Positions 27,152 through 35,284 of a stretch of 64,000 bases of DNA are shown here, piece by piece. Position 1 is the stretch's first letter. Every line of letters starts with the position of its first letter. Source of the stretch: Sphingomonadales bacterium (GTDB lineage Bacteria; Pseudomonadota; Alphaproteobacteria; Sphingomonadales; Sphingomonadaceae). Both the position numbers and the translations under genes were made by a program. The stretch covers positions 62,001 through 126,000 of the forward strand of contig SEFZ01000012.1 in assembly GCA_004173185.1 (NCBI GenBank). The letters are read 5' to 3'. The notes beneath the pieces are model-generated. The model searched no databases, was not told where the DNA came from, and saw only the letters and a list, made by a program, of their open reading frames with translations.

Positions 27152-28122
27152 TGGAAACCCGATCGAACCATGTGCTTGTCGGCAGCGTCGTGCTGATCCT
27201 GATCGCCCTGTTGGCGCTCTTCGCCGTCTGGCTCGCGCGGCTGAGCGGCGGCGACGATCGCGAATATGACATCTTCTTCAAACAGGCGGTCGACGGCCTC
27301 AGCGCCGGTTCGCAGGTTACCTTTTCGGGCGTGCCATCGGGGCAGGTGAAGGAAATCTCCTTCTGGCAGCCAGATCCCAGCCTGGTGCGCGTGCGCATCG
27401 CGGTGAAGCCCAATGTCCCCATCCTCGAGGGCACGACCGCGACGATCCAGGGCAGCTTCACCGGCCCGTCCTCGATCCAGCTCGACGGCGCGACCAAGGG
27501 CGCATCGCCGATCACATGCCCGGCGGAGAATCCCAAGGCCGCCTGCCCGCTCGGCGTGCCTGTGATCCCCACCAAGCAAGGCGGCCTTGGCGCGCTGCTG
27601 AGTTCGGCACCAAAGCTGCTCGAGCGCATTTCGACGCTGACCGAGCGGCTCTCCGATATGCTTGGCGACAAGAATCAGGGATCGATCGCCGGCATATTGG
27701 CAAATACCAACCGGCTGACCGAAGCGCTCGCGGATCGCGGGCCGGAGATCGCCGCGACGCTCGCCGAGACGCGAATCGCGATCCAGAAGGCAGGCGTCGC
27801 GGCCGAGCAGATCGGCAATCTCGCCCAGACGACCGACGGCGTGCTTTCGGACAATCTCAAGCCGACGATCGCCAACCTCAACAAGACGATCGAGGCGGCG
27901 AAGAAAAGCATGGAGACGCTCGACGGGACGATCGGCGATGCTCGCCCGGGCATCCAGGCCTTCTCGAAAAAGACGATCCCCGAGGTCGGCCAGCTCGTCC
28001 AGGATCTGCGCGTCATGTCGCAATCGCTCGCTTCGGTCGCCGAAAAGATCGATCAGGGCGGCGCAGGCGGCATTCTCGGCGCGCCCAAGCTTCCCGACTA
28101 TAAACCCGGCAACAAGAAGTGA
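27151..28122 (+). CDS. mlaD: MlaD/MCE-domain substrate-binding protein
   Basis: This 323-residue membrane-anchored periplasmic protein of the MlaD/MCE family shuttles lipids for the transporter. One N-terminal helix (VGSVVLILIALLALFAVWLA) is followed by the MCE domain (about residues 38-120) with AVDGLSAGSQVTFSGVPSGQV and a TIQGSFTGPSSIQLDG segment. A long helical tail (about 160-300) carries repeated coiled-coil-like NLNKTIEAAKKSMETLDGTI sequence, as in long MCE proteins that form needle-like tubes. It starts one base inside the mlaF stop. Confidence 0.94.
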   Translation: METRSNHVLVGSVVLILIALLALFAVWLARLSGGDDREYDIFFKQAVDGLSAGSQVTFSGVPSGQVKEISFWQPDPSLVRVRIAVKPNVPILEGTTATIQGSFTGPSSIQLDGATKGASPITCPAENPKAACPLGVPVIPTKQGGLGALLSSAPKLLERISTLTERLSDMLGDKNQGSIAGILANTNRLTEALADRGPEIAATLAETRIAIQKAGVAAEQIGNLAQTTDGVLSDNLKPTIANLNKTIEAAKKSMETLDGTIGDARPGIQAFSKKTIPEVGQLVQDLRVMSQSLASVAEKIDQGGAGGILGAPKLPDYKPGNKK

Positions 28123-28130
28123 GAGCCGTG

Positions 28131-28721
28131 ATGAACCAGCGCATGCTCCTCCTCGCCCCGCTGCTCGCGGTATCGCTTTCAGGCTGCATCTCGTTCGGCG
28201 GCAAGCCCCCGGCGAGCCTGTTGACGCTCAATTCGACCGTCGAGCTGCCGGTGGGCGAATCGCAGCGCTCAAACGTCGCGGCGACGATCACCGTGGCGGT
28301 GCCCTCGGTGCCGCAGGAACTCTCTTCCTCGCGCATCCCGGTCCATTCGGGCGGCACCGCGATTGCCTATGTGAAAGACGCGCAATGGGTCGAGCGGCCC
28401 AACCAGCTTTTCGCGCGGATGCTCAGCGACACGATCACGGCGCGCACTGGCCGGCTGGTGCTCTCCACCCGCCAGTCGCAGCTTGATCCGGGTGCCTATC
28501 TGATGGGCGAGATTCGCATGTTCGGCGTCGATGCCGATAGCGGCGAAGCAGTCGTCACCTATGACGCGGCATTGGTCCGCGGCAGCGAGACGGTGGTCGA
28601 GAAGCGCCGCTTCGAAGCACGCGTGCCCGTCGCCCCCATCGAAGCACGGACCAGCGCCGCCGCACTCAACACCGCCGCAAACCAGGTCGCGGGCCAGGTC
28701 GCCGATTGGGTCGGGCGCTAA
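28131..28721 (+). CDS. ABC transporter auxiliary lipoprotein (PqiC-like)
   Basis: This predicted outer-membrane lipoprotein has a signal sequence with a lipobox LSGC near residue 17 (MLLLAPLLAVSLSGC). It belongs to the ABC-type transport auxiliary component/PqiC family, often the last gene of Mla-like operons. Seen features are the PRVPQELSSSRIPV-like VPQELSSSRIPV stretch, the AIAYVKDAQWVERPNQLFARML block and a C-terminal ALNTAANQVAGQVADWVG helix. The ATG at 28131 is chosen since the signal peptide begins there; a GTG at 28119 would overlap mlaD. It probably forms the outer-membrane end of the lipid pathway with mlaD. Confidence 0.9.
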   Translation: MNQRMLLLAPLLAVSLSGCISFGGKPPASLLTLNSTVELPVGESQRSNVAATITVAVPSVPQELSSSRIPVHSGGTAIAYVKDAQWVERPNQLFARMLSDTITARTGRLVLSTRQSQLDPGAYLMGEIRMFGVDADSGEAVVTYDAALVRGSETVVEKRRFEARVPVAPIEARTSAAALNTAANQVAGQVADWVGR

Positions 28722-28725
28722 GCGC

Positions 28726-29577
28726 TTACTGCTTGCGCCGCACGCCCGGCGACAGATCGCAGACCTCAAGGCCCGTCGCCACGGTAGGCGCGACGGGATT
28801 TTCGCGCGATTTGATCAGCGCCGCGTAGCGCGCATTGTCGGTCGCGCGATACTGAAAGCGCGGGCGCTCATCCTCGGGCAATTGGCTCGCGAGCCGCACC
28901 GATGCGATGCCCGTGCGCTCGGCTTCGGTGGCGTACACGCCCATCGTCGCGCTGCTGCGCGGCATCGCCGACATGAACTGCATGCCCTCCACGATCCGGC
29001 CGACCACCGTGTAATTGCGGTCCAGCCGCCGCGCCGACTGGCCGATCGGCGTGAACAATTCGGTGCCCGCCCCGGTATCAGGCAGTTGATCGCGCGCAAC
29101 ACCGACCATGCCATAGCAATGGGTGAGCCACGCCACCTTGCCATCGGTCGCGATCGGCCAGCCATCGGCGGTTATGCCCGATGCCATCGAATAGCCATCG
29201 GCCTTGGCAAGCGTCTGCGCGGGCATGAACGCGCCGATCTCGAATTCAGCGGGTGGGCGCGCGATGATCTCTGGCGGCGCGGTCTTCTCGTTACCGCCCC
29301 ACTGGGTCACCCAATTTTCCTGGACCCGGTAGACGCTGGTGCCGTCCCACCAATGCGCCATCGCGATCTTGCGCAGATTCGAGACATGGCCGGGCGCAAG
29401 CTTCGCCGCGAGCCGGATATACACCTGGCGCCCGTCCTTAAAGGTGATCGCCATGATCTCTTCATCGGGAATATCGCGCCAATCCTCAGGGATCGCATCG
29501 CTGGGCGACGACGCAGTCTGGGCGATTGCGGGGAAAGCGGCGGTGAGCGCGAGCAGCGCGAGCAGGGGCTTGAGCAT
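28726..29577 (-). CDS. Periplasmic cyclophilin-type peptidyl-prolyl isomerase
   Basis: This 283-residue exported protein of the cyclophilin type has a signal peptide at 1-20 (LLALLALTAAFPAIAQ). The domain contains IRLAAKLAPGHVSNLRKIA, WWDGTSVYRVQENWVTQWGG (the F/Y-x-R-V catalytic stretch) and a HCYGMVGVAR segment in place of the usual G-x-G-M-A block. RNYTVVGRIVEGMQFM lies near the end. It probably assists folding of envelope proteins. It is larger than single-domain cyclophilins because of insertions and a C-terminal extension. It converges on the lipoprotein gene, with four bases between the stops. Confidence 0.88.
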   Translation of the reverse strand: MLKPLLALLALTAAFPAIAQTASSPSDAIPEDWRDIPDEEIMAITFKDGRQVYIRLAAKLAPGHVSNLRKIAMAHWWDGTSVYRVQENWVTQWGGNEKTAPPEIIARPPAEFEIGAFMPAQTLAKADGYSMASGITADGWPIATDGKVAWLTHCYGMVGVARDQLPDTGAGTELFTPIGQSARRLDRNYTVVGRIVEGMQFMSAMPRSSATMGVYATEAERTGIASVRLASQLPEDERPRFQYRATDNARYAALIKSRENPVAPTVATGLEVCDLSPGVRRKQ

Positions 29578-29655
29578 GTCCGCGAAACTGGCACGACGCG
29601 CCGCGCTTGCCTAGCTCCCTCACACGCTCTATCGGCATCGCCTTCCAGTGCATGC

Positions 29656-29746
29656 GGAGCGGTGGCCGAGTGGTCGAAGGCGCTCGCCTGGAAAGTGAGT
29701 ATACGTCAAAAGCGTATCGTGGGTTCGAATCCCACCCGCTCCGCCA
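29656..29746 (+). tRNA. tRNA-Ser (anticodon GGA)
   Basis: The acceptor arms GGAGCGG and CCGCTCC are followed by G and an encoded CCA end. The anticodon stem is CTCGC/GTGAG with the loop CT-GGA-AA, anticodon at 29690-29692. A long variable arm (TATACGTCAAAAGCGTATC) is typical of serine tRNAs, and the T-arm is GTGGGTTCGAATCCCAC. The 3' end is the likely attachment site of the island whose integrase begins 152 bases downstream. Confidence 0.97.
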
Positions 29747-29850
29747 TTTACCCTCTCTTTCGGGCTCGCTTAAACCTCCTTAAATTGCTATAAAACTGAG
29801 AGAAATTCGAGGTTTTCTATCTCATCGGATTTCACTCAATCCTACCACTT

Positions 29851-29869
29851 CCCACCACAAAGTGGTGGG
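29851..29869. repeat. Inverted repeat before the integrase gene
   Basis: CCCACCAC and GTGGTGGG pair around AAA. A further TGGTGGGTA copy follows ten bases later. It sits between the tRNA-Ser attachment end and the integrase start, a place where integrase or excisionase arm sites or an int operator are expected. Confidence 0.5.
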
Positions 29870-29898
29870 TAAAATGGTGGGTATTTTGGAGCAGGGTT

Positions 29899-31098
29899 AT
29901 GGGAAAGCTCACTGCGCTTAAGATCCGCTCACTGGCGGAACCGGGGCGGTACGCCGATGGCGACGGTCTTTTTCTCGATATCACCGGCAAAGCTAAGGGC
30001 AGGTGGGTTTTTCGCATTCAGTCAAACGGACGGCGAAGAGAGATTGGGCTCGGATCGCTAAAGAACGTCTCCTTGGCCGACGCGCGCGATGCAGCCTTCG
30101 TGACGCGCAAGAAGATCGCCCAGGGCATCGATCCTGTGGCGGAACGAAAGCAGGAGCGTCAGTCGATCCCCACCTTCCGCAAGGCCGCCGAACTGGTCCA
30201 CGAGGAGCACGAGAAGGCGTGGAAGAATGGCAAGCATCAGAACCAGTGGATCGCGACGTTGAAGACCTACGCCTTCCCCAAGATGGGCGACCTCCTCGTC
30301 AGCGAAATCGAGGGTCCTTTGATTCGAGATGTGCTGGCTCCGATCTGGCTTGCAAAACCGGAGACTGCGCGGCGAGTCCGGCAGCGGATCGGCACGGTTC
30401 TCGACTGGTCGTACGCGCGGGGGTTTCGCGCAACCGAGGCGCCGATGCGGTCGCTTTCCAAAGGACTGCCTCGCCAGCCCAAGAAGGATAACCATTTCGC
30501 TGCCCTGCCTTATGCTTCCGTTCCTGAATTCCTCGAGAAGCTGGGCGAGCGTGAATCGGTGGGACGGGTCGCGTTGGAAGCGCTAATTCTTACAGCCGCG
30601 CGATCAGGGGAAATTCGGGGAGCAACATGGTCGGAACTCAACCTGAAGACTGCCTTGTGGACGATCCCAGCGGCGCGGATGAAAATGGGACGGGCGCATA
30701 TCGTCCCCCTCGCGCCTGAAGCCGTGGCCGTTTTTGAGCGCGCGGAGAAGTTCAAGGTCGGCGCTAGTGACTTGGTGTTTCCCGGCCAGAATGTGAAGAA
30801 GCCGCTTTCGGATATGACACTCCTCAAAATTCTGCGGGACATGGATCTCGCGGAGACGGTGCATGGCTTTCGTTCGGCGTTCCGTGACTGGGTTGCCGAA
30901 CAGACCGACTATTCGGGCGAGATCGCGGAGGCTGCACTGGCTCATACGGTTTCGAATAAGGTGGAAGCTGCGTACCGCCGGACCGACTTCCTTGATAAGC
31001 GCCGTCTTCTCATGCTGGACTGGGCGGCATTTTGCAAAAAGACTGCAGTGTCCTCGAATGAGGAACTGGAAGAGGGACAAAGCACCGAGGCGCCATAG
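29899..31098 (+). CDS. int: Tyrosine site-specific integrase (P4 type, DUF4102)
   Basis: This 399-residue phage P4-type integrase recombines the island into the tRNA-Ser 3' end. The N-terminal DUF4102 domain has LTALKIRSLAEPGRYADGDG and GRWVFRIQSNGRRREIGLGS. A SAM-like core-binding domain spans about 95-190. The catalytic domain shows the arginine in LTAARSGEIRG (about R235), the HGFR box (H322, R325), a histidine in ALAHTVSNK (H349) and the nucleophile in AAYRR (Y359). All active-site residues are present. Upstream is the tRNA-Ser gene. Confidence 0.95.
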   Translation: MGKLTALKIRSLAEPGRYADGDGLFLDITGKAKGRWVFRIQSNGRRREIGLGSLKNVSLADARDAAFVTRKKIAQGIDPVAERKQERQSIPTFRKAAELVHEEHEKAWKNGKHQNQWIATLKTYAFPKMGDLLVSEIEGPLIRDVLAPIWLAKPETARRVRQRIGTVLDWSYARGFRATEAPMRSLSKGLPRQPKKDNHFAALPYASVPEFLEKLGERESVGRVALEALILTAARSGEIRGATWSELNLKTALWTIPAARMKMGRAHIVPLAPEAVAVFERAEKFKVGASDLVFPGQNVKKPLSDMTLLKILRDMDLAETVHGFRSAFRDWVAEQTDYSGEIAEAALAHTVSNKVEAAYRRTDFLDKRRLLMLDWAAFCKKTAVSSNEELEEGQSTEAP

Positions 31099-31165
31099 CC
31101 GCGCCTCCCCGTGCGCGTTGTTGGGGAGAACATTCCGGGAAAAGGTTGTGGTCGGATCAGCTGAC

Positions 31166-31315
31166 GGGCTTTTCCGCGATGATTTGGAGCTTTTTCAGCC
31201 GTTCGCGACGAAATTGGACTTTACCGCGCATTATTGGGGAAAAGTCAGGCCGCCTCATTGATTTTGGACTTTTCCGCGCCCAGTCTGTCTTTTTTCCAGT
31301 ACCTCCGATTCGTTT
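31166..31315. repeat. Three 50-base-spaced direct repeats upstream of fic
   Basis: The 13-base word GGGCTTTTCCGCG or GGACTTTWCCGCG occurs at 31166, 31216 and 31266, exactly 50 bases apart each time. Flanks are weakly similar, so these may be diverged 50-base tandem copies. They fill the gap between int and fic. Confidence 0.6.
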
Positions 31316-31330
31316 GGAGCAATTTTTGCG

Positions 31331-32872
31331 ATGGACCTGCCAGGCCGACCTTATGAAGCTCAGTTGCTCGGATATGCAGCGCTCATCGAGCATTACGGCT
31401 TGGAATGCCCCCCACCGCGCCGCCTTACGGCCATTACGGGAGTCGGGCAAAAGACATCGGTAATTCGCGAAGGCGTCGAGTGGCTGCTTCTGCCCCGAGG
31501 TGCGCGCTTTCGAGTACCGGATGAACCGATCGAACATATCGGGGTGGCCCTCAAGCACGAAGGCGTCGACCTGCGTGTACTCAGCCAGTTGTTCGCAAAG
31601 GACATCGAGGAAGAGCTTTCGCGGTTTATCGATGCCAACCGGGGCGGTCTCTACACTCGCCGTGCGTGGTACCTCTACGAATGGATGACCGGGCGGCGGC
31701 TCCAGATCGAGGAGCCTTACGGTGTTCAATATGTCCCGCTGCTCGACCCGAACCAGTATATCGTCCGCCGCGCGACGCGATCGACACGCCATAAGGTCGC
31801 CGACAATCTTCCAGGCGTTCCGGGCTTCAGCCCACTGATCCGCCGGACCGAACGTCTTTCTTCCGAGCGGATTTCGGGGTTGGCCAATGAGGCGCGGGCG
31901 ATGGTCTCCGGCGCTGACCCGGCAGTGCTCCGGCGCGCGGTGGGCTTCATGCTATTGAACGAGAGCAAGGGTTCGTTCGGGATCGAAGGCGAGACACCGC
32001 CGCGCAATCGCCTTGAGCGATGGGGTCGCCTGATATCCGAGGCAAAGGATATTACCTTGTCCCTGGAGACGCTGGAGCAGCTGCAGCGTTCGCTCTTTGA
32101 CACCAAGCAGAACTATTCGGCACTCGGACTGCGTCGTGAAGGCGGCTTCGTCGGGCGGCATGATGCACGCGACCAATCACCCATTCCAGACCATGTTTCC
32201 GCGCGGCCCGAAGACCTGCATTCGCTACTCACCGGCTTGCTCGGGACATATGATCTGTTGAAGCGCTCGCGCTTCGACCCGGTGCTAACCGCAGCCAGCA
32301 TTGGCTTCGGGTTCGTTTTCATTCATCCCTTCGAGGATGGGAACGGGCGTCTTCACCGATTTCTTTTCCAGAAGGCCTTGGTTGATATGGGATTCAATCC
32401 GGAGGGTGTGGTGCTTCCCGTCTCGGCCGCGATCCTGGAGGACATGCTCGGATATCGCGCCGCGTTGGAAGATTATTCTGCGCCGACTCTTCCTTGGATC
32501 GAGTGGGAACCTACGGCGAAGGGCAATGTCACCGTCACCAACGACACCGCTTATCTCTATCGCTATTTCGATGCCACGCGGCAGGCGGAATATCTGGTCG
32601 ATAGGATCGAACGCACCATCCGCTTCGCGCTTCCCGCAGAGCTGGATTATCTGCATCGATTCGATGACGCGAAGCAGCGCCTCGCGGCGATTGCGGACAT
32701 GCCGGACCGCCTGGTCTCGCTGTTCATTCAATTCTGTGCCCAAAATGACGGCCGACTGTCCGCGCGTAAGCGGGAGGAGTATTTCGCGAATCTCCAAGAG
32801 GCCGATCTTACGGCGATGGAGCGCGCTGTGCAGGAAAGCGGTATTGTCGGCTTGTCAGCTGCGAATGGCTGA
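31331..32872 (+). CDS. Fic family protein, class II, with autoinhibitory motif
   Basis: This is a Fic (filamentation induced by cAMP) AMP-transferase or related NMP transferase with 513 residues. The catalytic motif HPFEDGNGR is at about 332-340 with all key residues. A class II inhibitory helix motif S-x-x-x-E-G (SFGIEG, S215 to G220) precedes it, so the enzyme is probably held off by its own N-terminal helix. The N-terminal region (1-180) has no clear hit by eye. The C-terminal part (430-513) may be a winged helix. It lies between int and a minus-strand unknown gene and acts alone. It could be a toxin, regulator or defence factor; the target is unknown. Confidence 0.9.
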   Translation: MDLPGRPYEAQLLGYAALIEHYGLECPPPRRLTAITGVGQKTSVIREGVEWLLLPRGARFRVPDEPIEHIGVALKHEGVDLRVLSQLFAKDIEEELSRFIDANRGGLYTRRAWYLYEWMTGRRLQIEEPYGVQYVPLLDPNQYIVRRATRSTRHKVADNLPGVPGFSPLIRRTERLSSERISGLANEARAMVSGADPAVLRRAVGFMLLNESKGSFGIEGETPPRNRLERWGRLISEAKDITLSLETLEQLQRSLFDTKQNYSALGLRREGGFVGRHDARDQSPIPDHVSARPEDLHSLLTGLLGTYDLLKRSRFDPVLTAASIGFGFVFIHPFEDGNGRLHRFLFQKALVDMGFNPEGVVLPVSAAILEDMLGYRAALEDYSAPTLPWIEWEPTAKGNVTVTNDTAYLYRYFDATRQAEYLVDRIERTIRFALPAELDYLHRFDDAKQRLAAIADMPDRLVSLFIQFCAQNDGRLSARKREEYFANLQEADLTAMERAVQESGIVGLSAANG

Positions 32873-33010
32873 TGCCGGATAGCAGAATCTAGCCGAGCAT
32901 CCGTTTCTTGATCGGGTTTTGATCGAATCGGGGATGCCGCTCACGGACGATGATCTAAGTATTTGAATTTACGTTATTAACAACACGGCCTGCCGCTCAT
33001 ACTTTCTTGA

Positions 33011-34252
33011 TTAGGAGTCCGCCGCCCCGATTTCCGCCTTGCCATCAACCGGGGTGGCGTGAGCTCCCGCAAACAGGTGCTCATCCACCTGTCCGGAAAG
33101 CACCGGATCCAGGCGATCGGCTTCCGCGGTCGCCCATTGCGTCCATTCTGCGAATGCAACCGGATCCAGACTGCGATGCCCCTTCTCGATTGCGACGCTA
33201 ACCGAGGCGATCAACGCACGTAGATCCTCTGCCTGCCGTAACATCTCGGCGCTACGGTGCAGCGCCTCCAGCCGCTCCTTATTGCGCTTGGTTAATACCT
33301 CCTGCCGCCGCTCCTCACGCCAAGCATTCATCCTTGCCTCATGCTCGATGCGCTCCGCGATGCTGAGCCGGTGTCGCGCTTCCCCTGCGGCCACGACCGC
33401 CGCTGCGATCTCTGCGACCAGCGCTTCTAACTTGACCTCGCCGTCCTCCCACATGCGAGGAAAACCTTCTGGCAGGGCGGGGAACAGCCCGATCCGAAGT
33501 GGAGCTTTTGGACTCGGAAGCGCGTCACCATGACGTCGATGCGTGGGCATAGGTTCGCTGGGGTACTGGATTTGCACCTGAACGTCGTGGTCTCCGACCC
33601 TGGCGCGAAAGCTCGGCTCATGTTCGCCCCACAGGGCGCACGAATATCCCATCGGGGCCAAGGCATGCATCAGTGCGTTGACGATGCGTAGTTTGCGCTC
33701 CTGATCCGGCTGGTCGAATACCGGCGCAAGCTCCCATCTCGGATAGTTAGACGATGCGATCTTTTCGCGTCGGCGCTCGTCACGCCGAAGCAGCGCCTGC
33801 AATGCGCGATGAGGCCGCTCGAGCTTCCGCGATACCGAAATCTTTCCGATCTGCTTCAGCACATTCCGGCGCAATTGGTCGAGGTCTTCGGGGACCGCCT
33901 CGCTCGCGAACGGACCCTCGGGATTCTCCGCCGCGCCCGGGTCGGCGCGAAATCGGTCGGCAAGAGCACCGTGAACAAGCAAGAGAGTGTCTTGTCCCGG
34001 CTTTCGCGCTGGTAGCGGCGTACGCCGGACCGGCTTGCCTGCCTGGAGCTTGTTCCAATAACCGGGCTGTGGGAGCGGGATGCCATGCAGTCGAAGCGCC
34101 TTGGCCAGCCCGCTATCGGAAAGGCCGAGTTCGCCTGCCAGCTGACGCATCGGCGCAGACCAGGCGAGGTCGTATAGCCGCTCCCGGCTGACGCGTACTT
34201 CCGCCTGCTGGCAGGGCCACCAAGAGGTGCCCGAACCTCCGATCAACGTCAT
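33011..34252 (-). CDS. Hypothetical protein with N-terminal DNA-binding-like segment
   Basis: This 413-residue protein is not assigned to a named family. Near the N-terminus, SRERLYDLAWSAPMRQLAGELGLSDSGLAKALRLHGIPLPQPGYW resembles a helix-turn-helix followed by a basic GYWNKLQAGKP motif. The middle (180-300) has strand-like segments with a VGDHDVQVQIQYP sequence. Residues 290-370 form a long charged helix that looks like a coiled coil (RIEHEARMNAWREERRQEVL). The gene is common-looking in integrated elements, often beside alpA or Fic genes. It may be DNA-binding. It is divergent from parB and lies downstream of the broken alpA gene. Confidence 0.6.
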   Translation of the reverse strand: MTLIGGSGTSWWPCQQAEVRVSRERLYDLAWSAPMRQLAGELGLSDSGLAKALRLHGIPLPQPGYWNKLQAGKPVRRTPLPARKPGQDTLLLVHGALADRFRADPGAAENPEGPFASEAVPEDLDQLRRNVLKQIGKISVSRKLERPHRALQALLRRDERRREKIASSNYPRWELAPVFDQPDQERKLRIVNALMHALAPMGYSCALWGEHEPSFRARVGDHDVQVQIQYPSEPMPTHRRHGDALPSPKAPLRIGLFPALPEGFPRMWEDGEVKLEALVAEIAAAVVAAGEARHRLSIAERIEHEARMNAWREERRQEVLTKRNKERLEALHRSAEMLRQAEDLRALIASVSVAIEKGHRSLDPVAFAEWTQWATAEADRLDPVLSGQVDEHLFAGAHATPVDGKAEIGAADS

Positions 34253-34352
34253 GCGAATCTCCGTCAGAAACTGACGGTCTGGTGCTTCAGGCTGCGCGTG
34301 CCCGCAACGGCTTGCGACACATTAACCCATGGTACCCAGCAGTCCTGGCGAT

Positions 34353-34559
34353 CTACTGTTCGCCGGCCGAATAGAACATCGGATTGTGGAGCCAGGCGTT
34401 GATCGCGGATTCGCGCCAGCCGGCACAACGGGTGCTGATCTGAACGTTCTTCGGGAACGTGCCGTTCTACATCTTCCGGTACATTGTCGAGCGGCTGAGG
34501 CCGGTGCGTTCGAGAACGGTCTTGATCCGGAGAATGCGGTCGGGGGTGTCGATCTGCAT
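34353..34559 (-). pseudogene. alpA: AlpA-type regulator/excisionase, interrupted by in-frame TAG
   Basis: The frame starting ATG at 34559 (ribosome site AAGGTG upstream) reads as an AlpA-family helix-turn-helix protein: DRILRIKTVLERTGLSRSTMYRKM. It then meets TAG at 34467-34469 and continues in the same frame as NGTFPKNVQI, then CAGWRESAINAWL, to a TAG at 34353. Without the inner stop it would be a normal 68-residue AlpA, with Q or E expected at that position. AlpA activates int or acts in excision of P4-like elements. Either the gene is dead or the TAG is read through. Confidence 0.85.
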
Positions 34560-34577
34560 TGGTATCACCTTGCATGA

Positions 34578-35284
34578 AGTGCTTCGTGGTGGTGCTCGCC
34601 CGGGGCGAGTTGGGCAGGAAATCTACGCGGTGAAAAGTGGCCTCTGGACGTCAGAGGGCGACAGGTCACGACAGCGTGCACATACGTATCTCTGGCGTAG
34701 GTTCGACATTTCAGGGGTGAAGTCTCAGGACGTCCCACGCTTTGCGTGACCGCGCTCTACGCCGCTTGAGCGGCACCGAGTCGCCCAGCGTCTCGGCCCA
34801 TTCGGGTGACGATCGCCTGACGCGGGCCGGGCGCTGCCCGGCGGCGGAACGCGACAGCAGATGGGCGTGCGCTGGCGGACTGCTGCGCAGCCACCAGAGT
34901 CCGCAACGCCTTTGTCTTCCGCGTGGCACGCTCGATCCGGGCGGAGGGCGCGGCGGCGGCTGGCGCACGGGCGCGCGCGCACGCCGCCACGACGGCCGAC
35001 CGGATTCGAGAGTGCTGCTTTGTGCTGGCGCCGTTGGCGCCGAGCGCTTTGCGCTGAAGATTTGCGGACGGCGCTGGTGCGCCGACGTTGCCTGCCGGCC
35101 GCGGCCAAGGGGGGTGGGCGTCGCTCCCTCTAGTCCCGTCGCGGTGTGCCGCAACCCGCTGCGCGGGTCCTCCACTGTGTTTCGGCCCTGCGGTGCTGCC
35201 CGCCGCTCAAGCGGGACTGCCGGTCTGCTCCTTGCCGCCCACCCCCCTTTTCCGGGGCCGGTGCGGTTTTCGAGGAGAAGGAAG
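34578..35284. other. Gap without a supported gene upstream of parB
   Basis: About 700 bases lie between the divergent alpA remnant and the ParB gene. An inverted repeat CCTCTG/CAGAGG (34641-34657) lies near the alpA side. The right part is very GC-rich. Several overlapping frames are open there, but all have Arg/Ala/Pro-heavy low-quality translations. It probably contains the parB promoter. No RNA gene was recognised. Confidence 0.5.
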
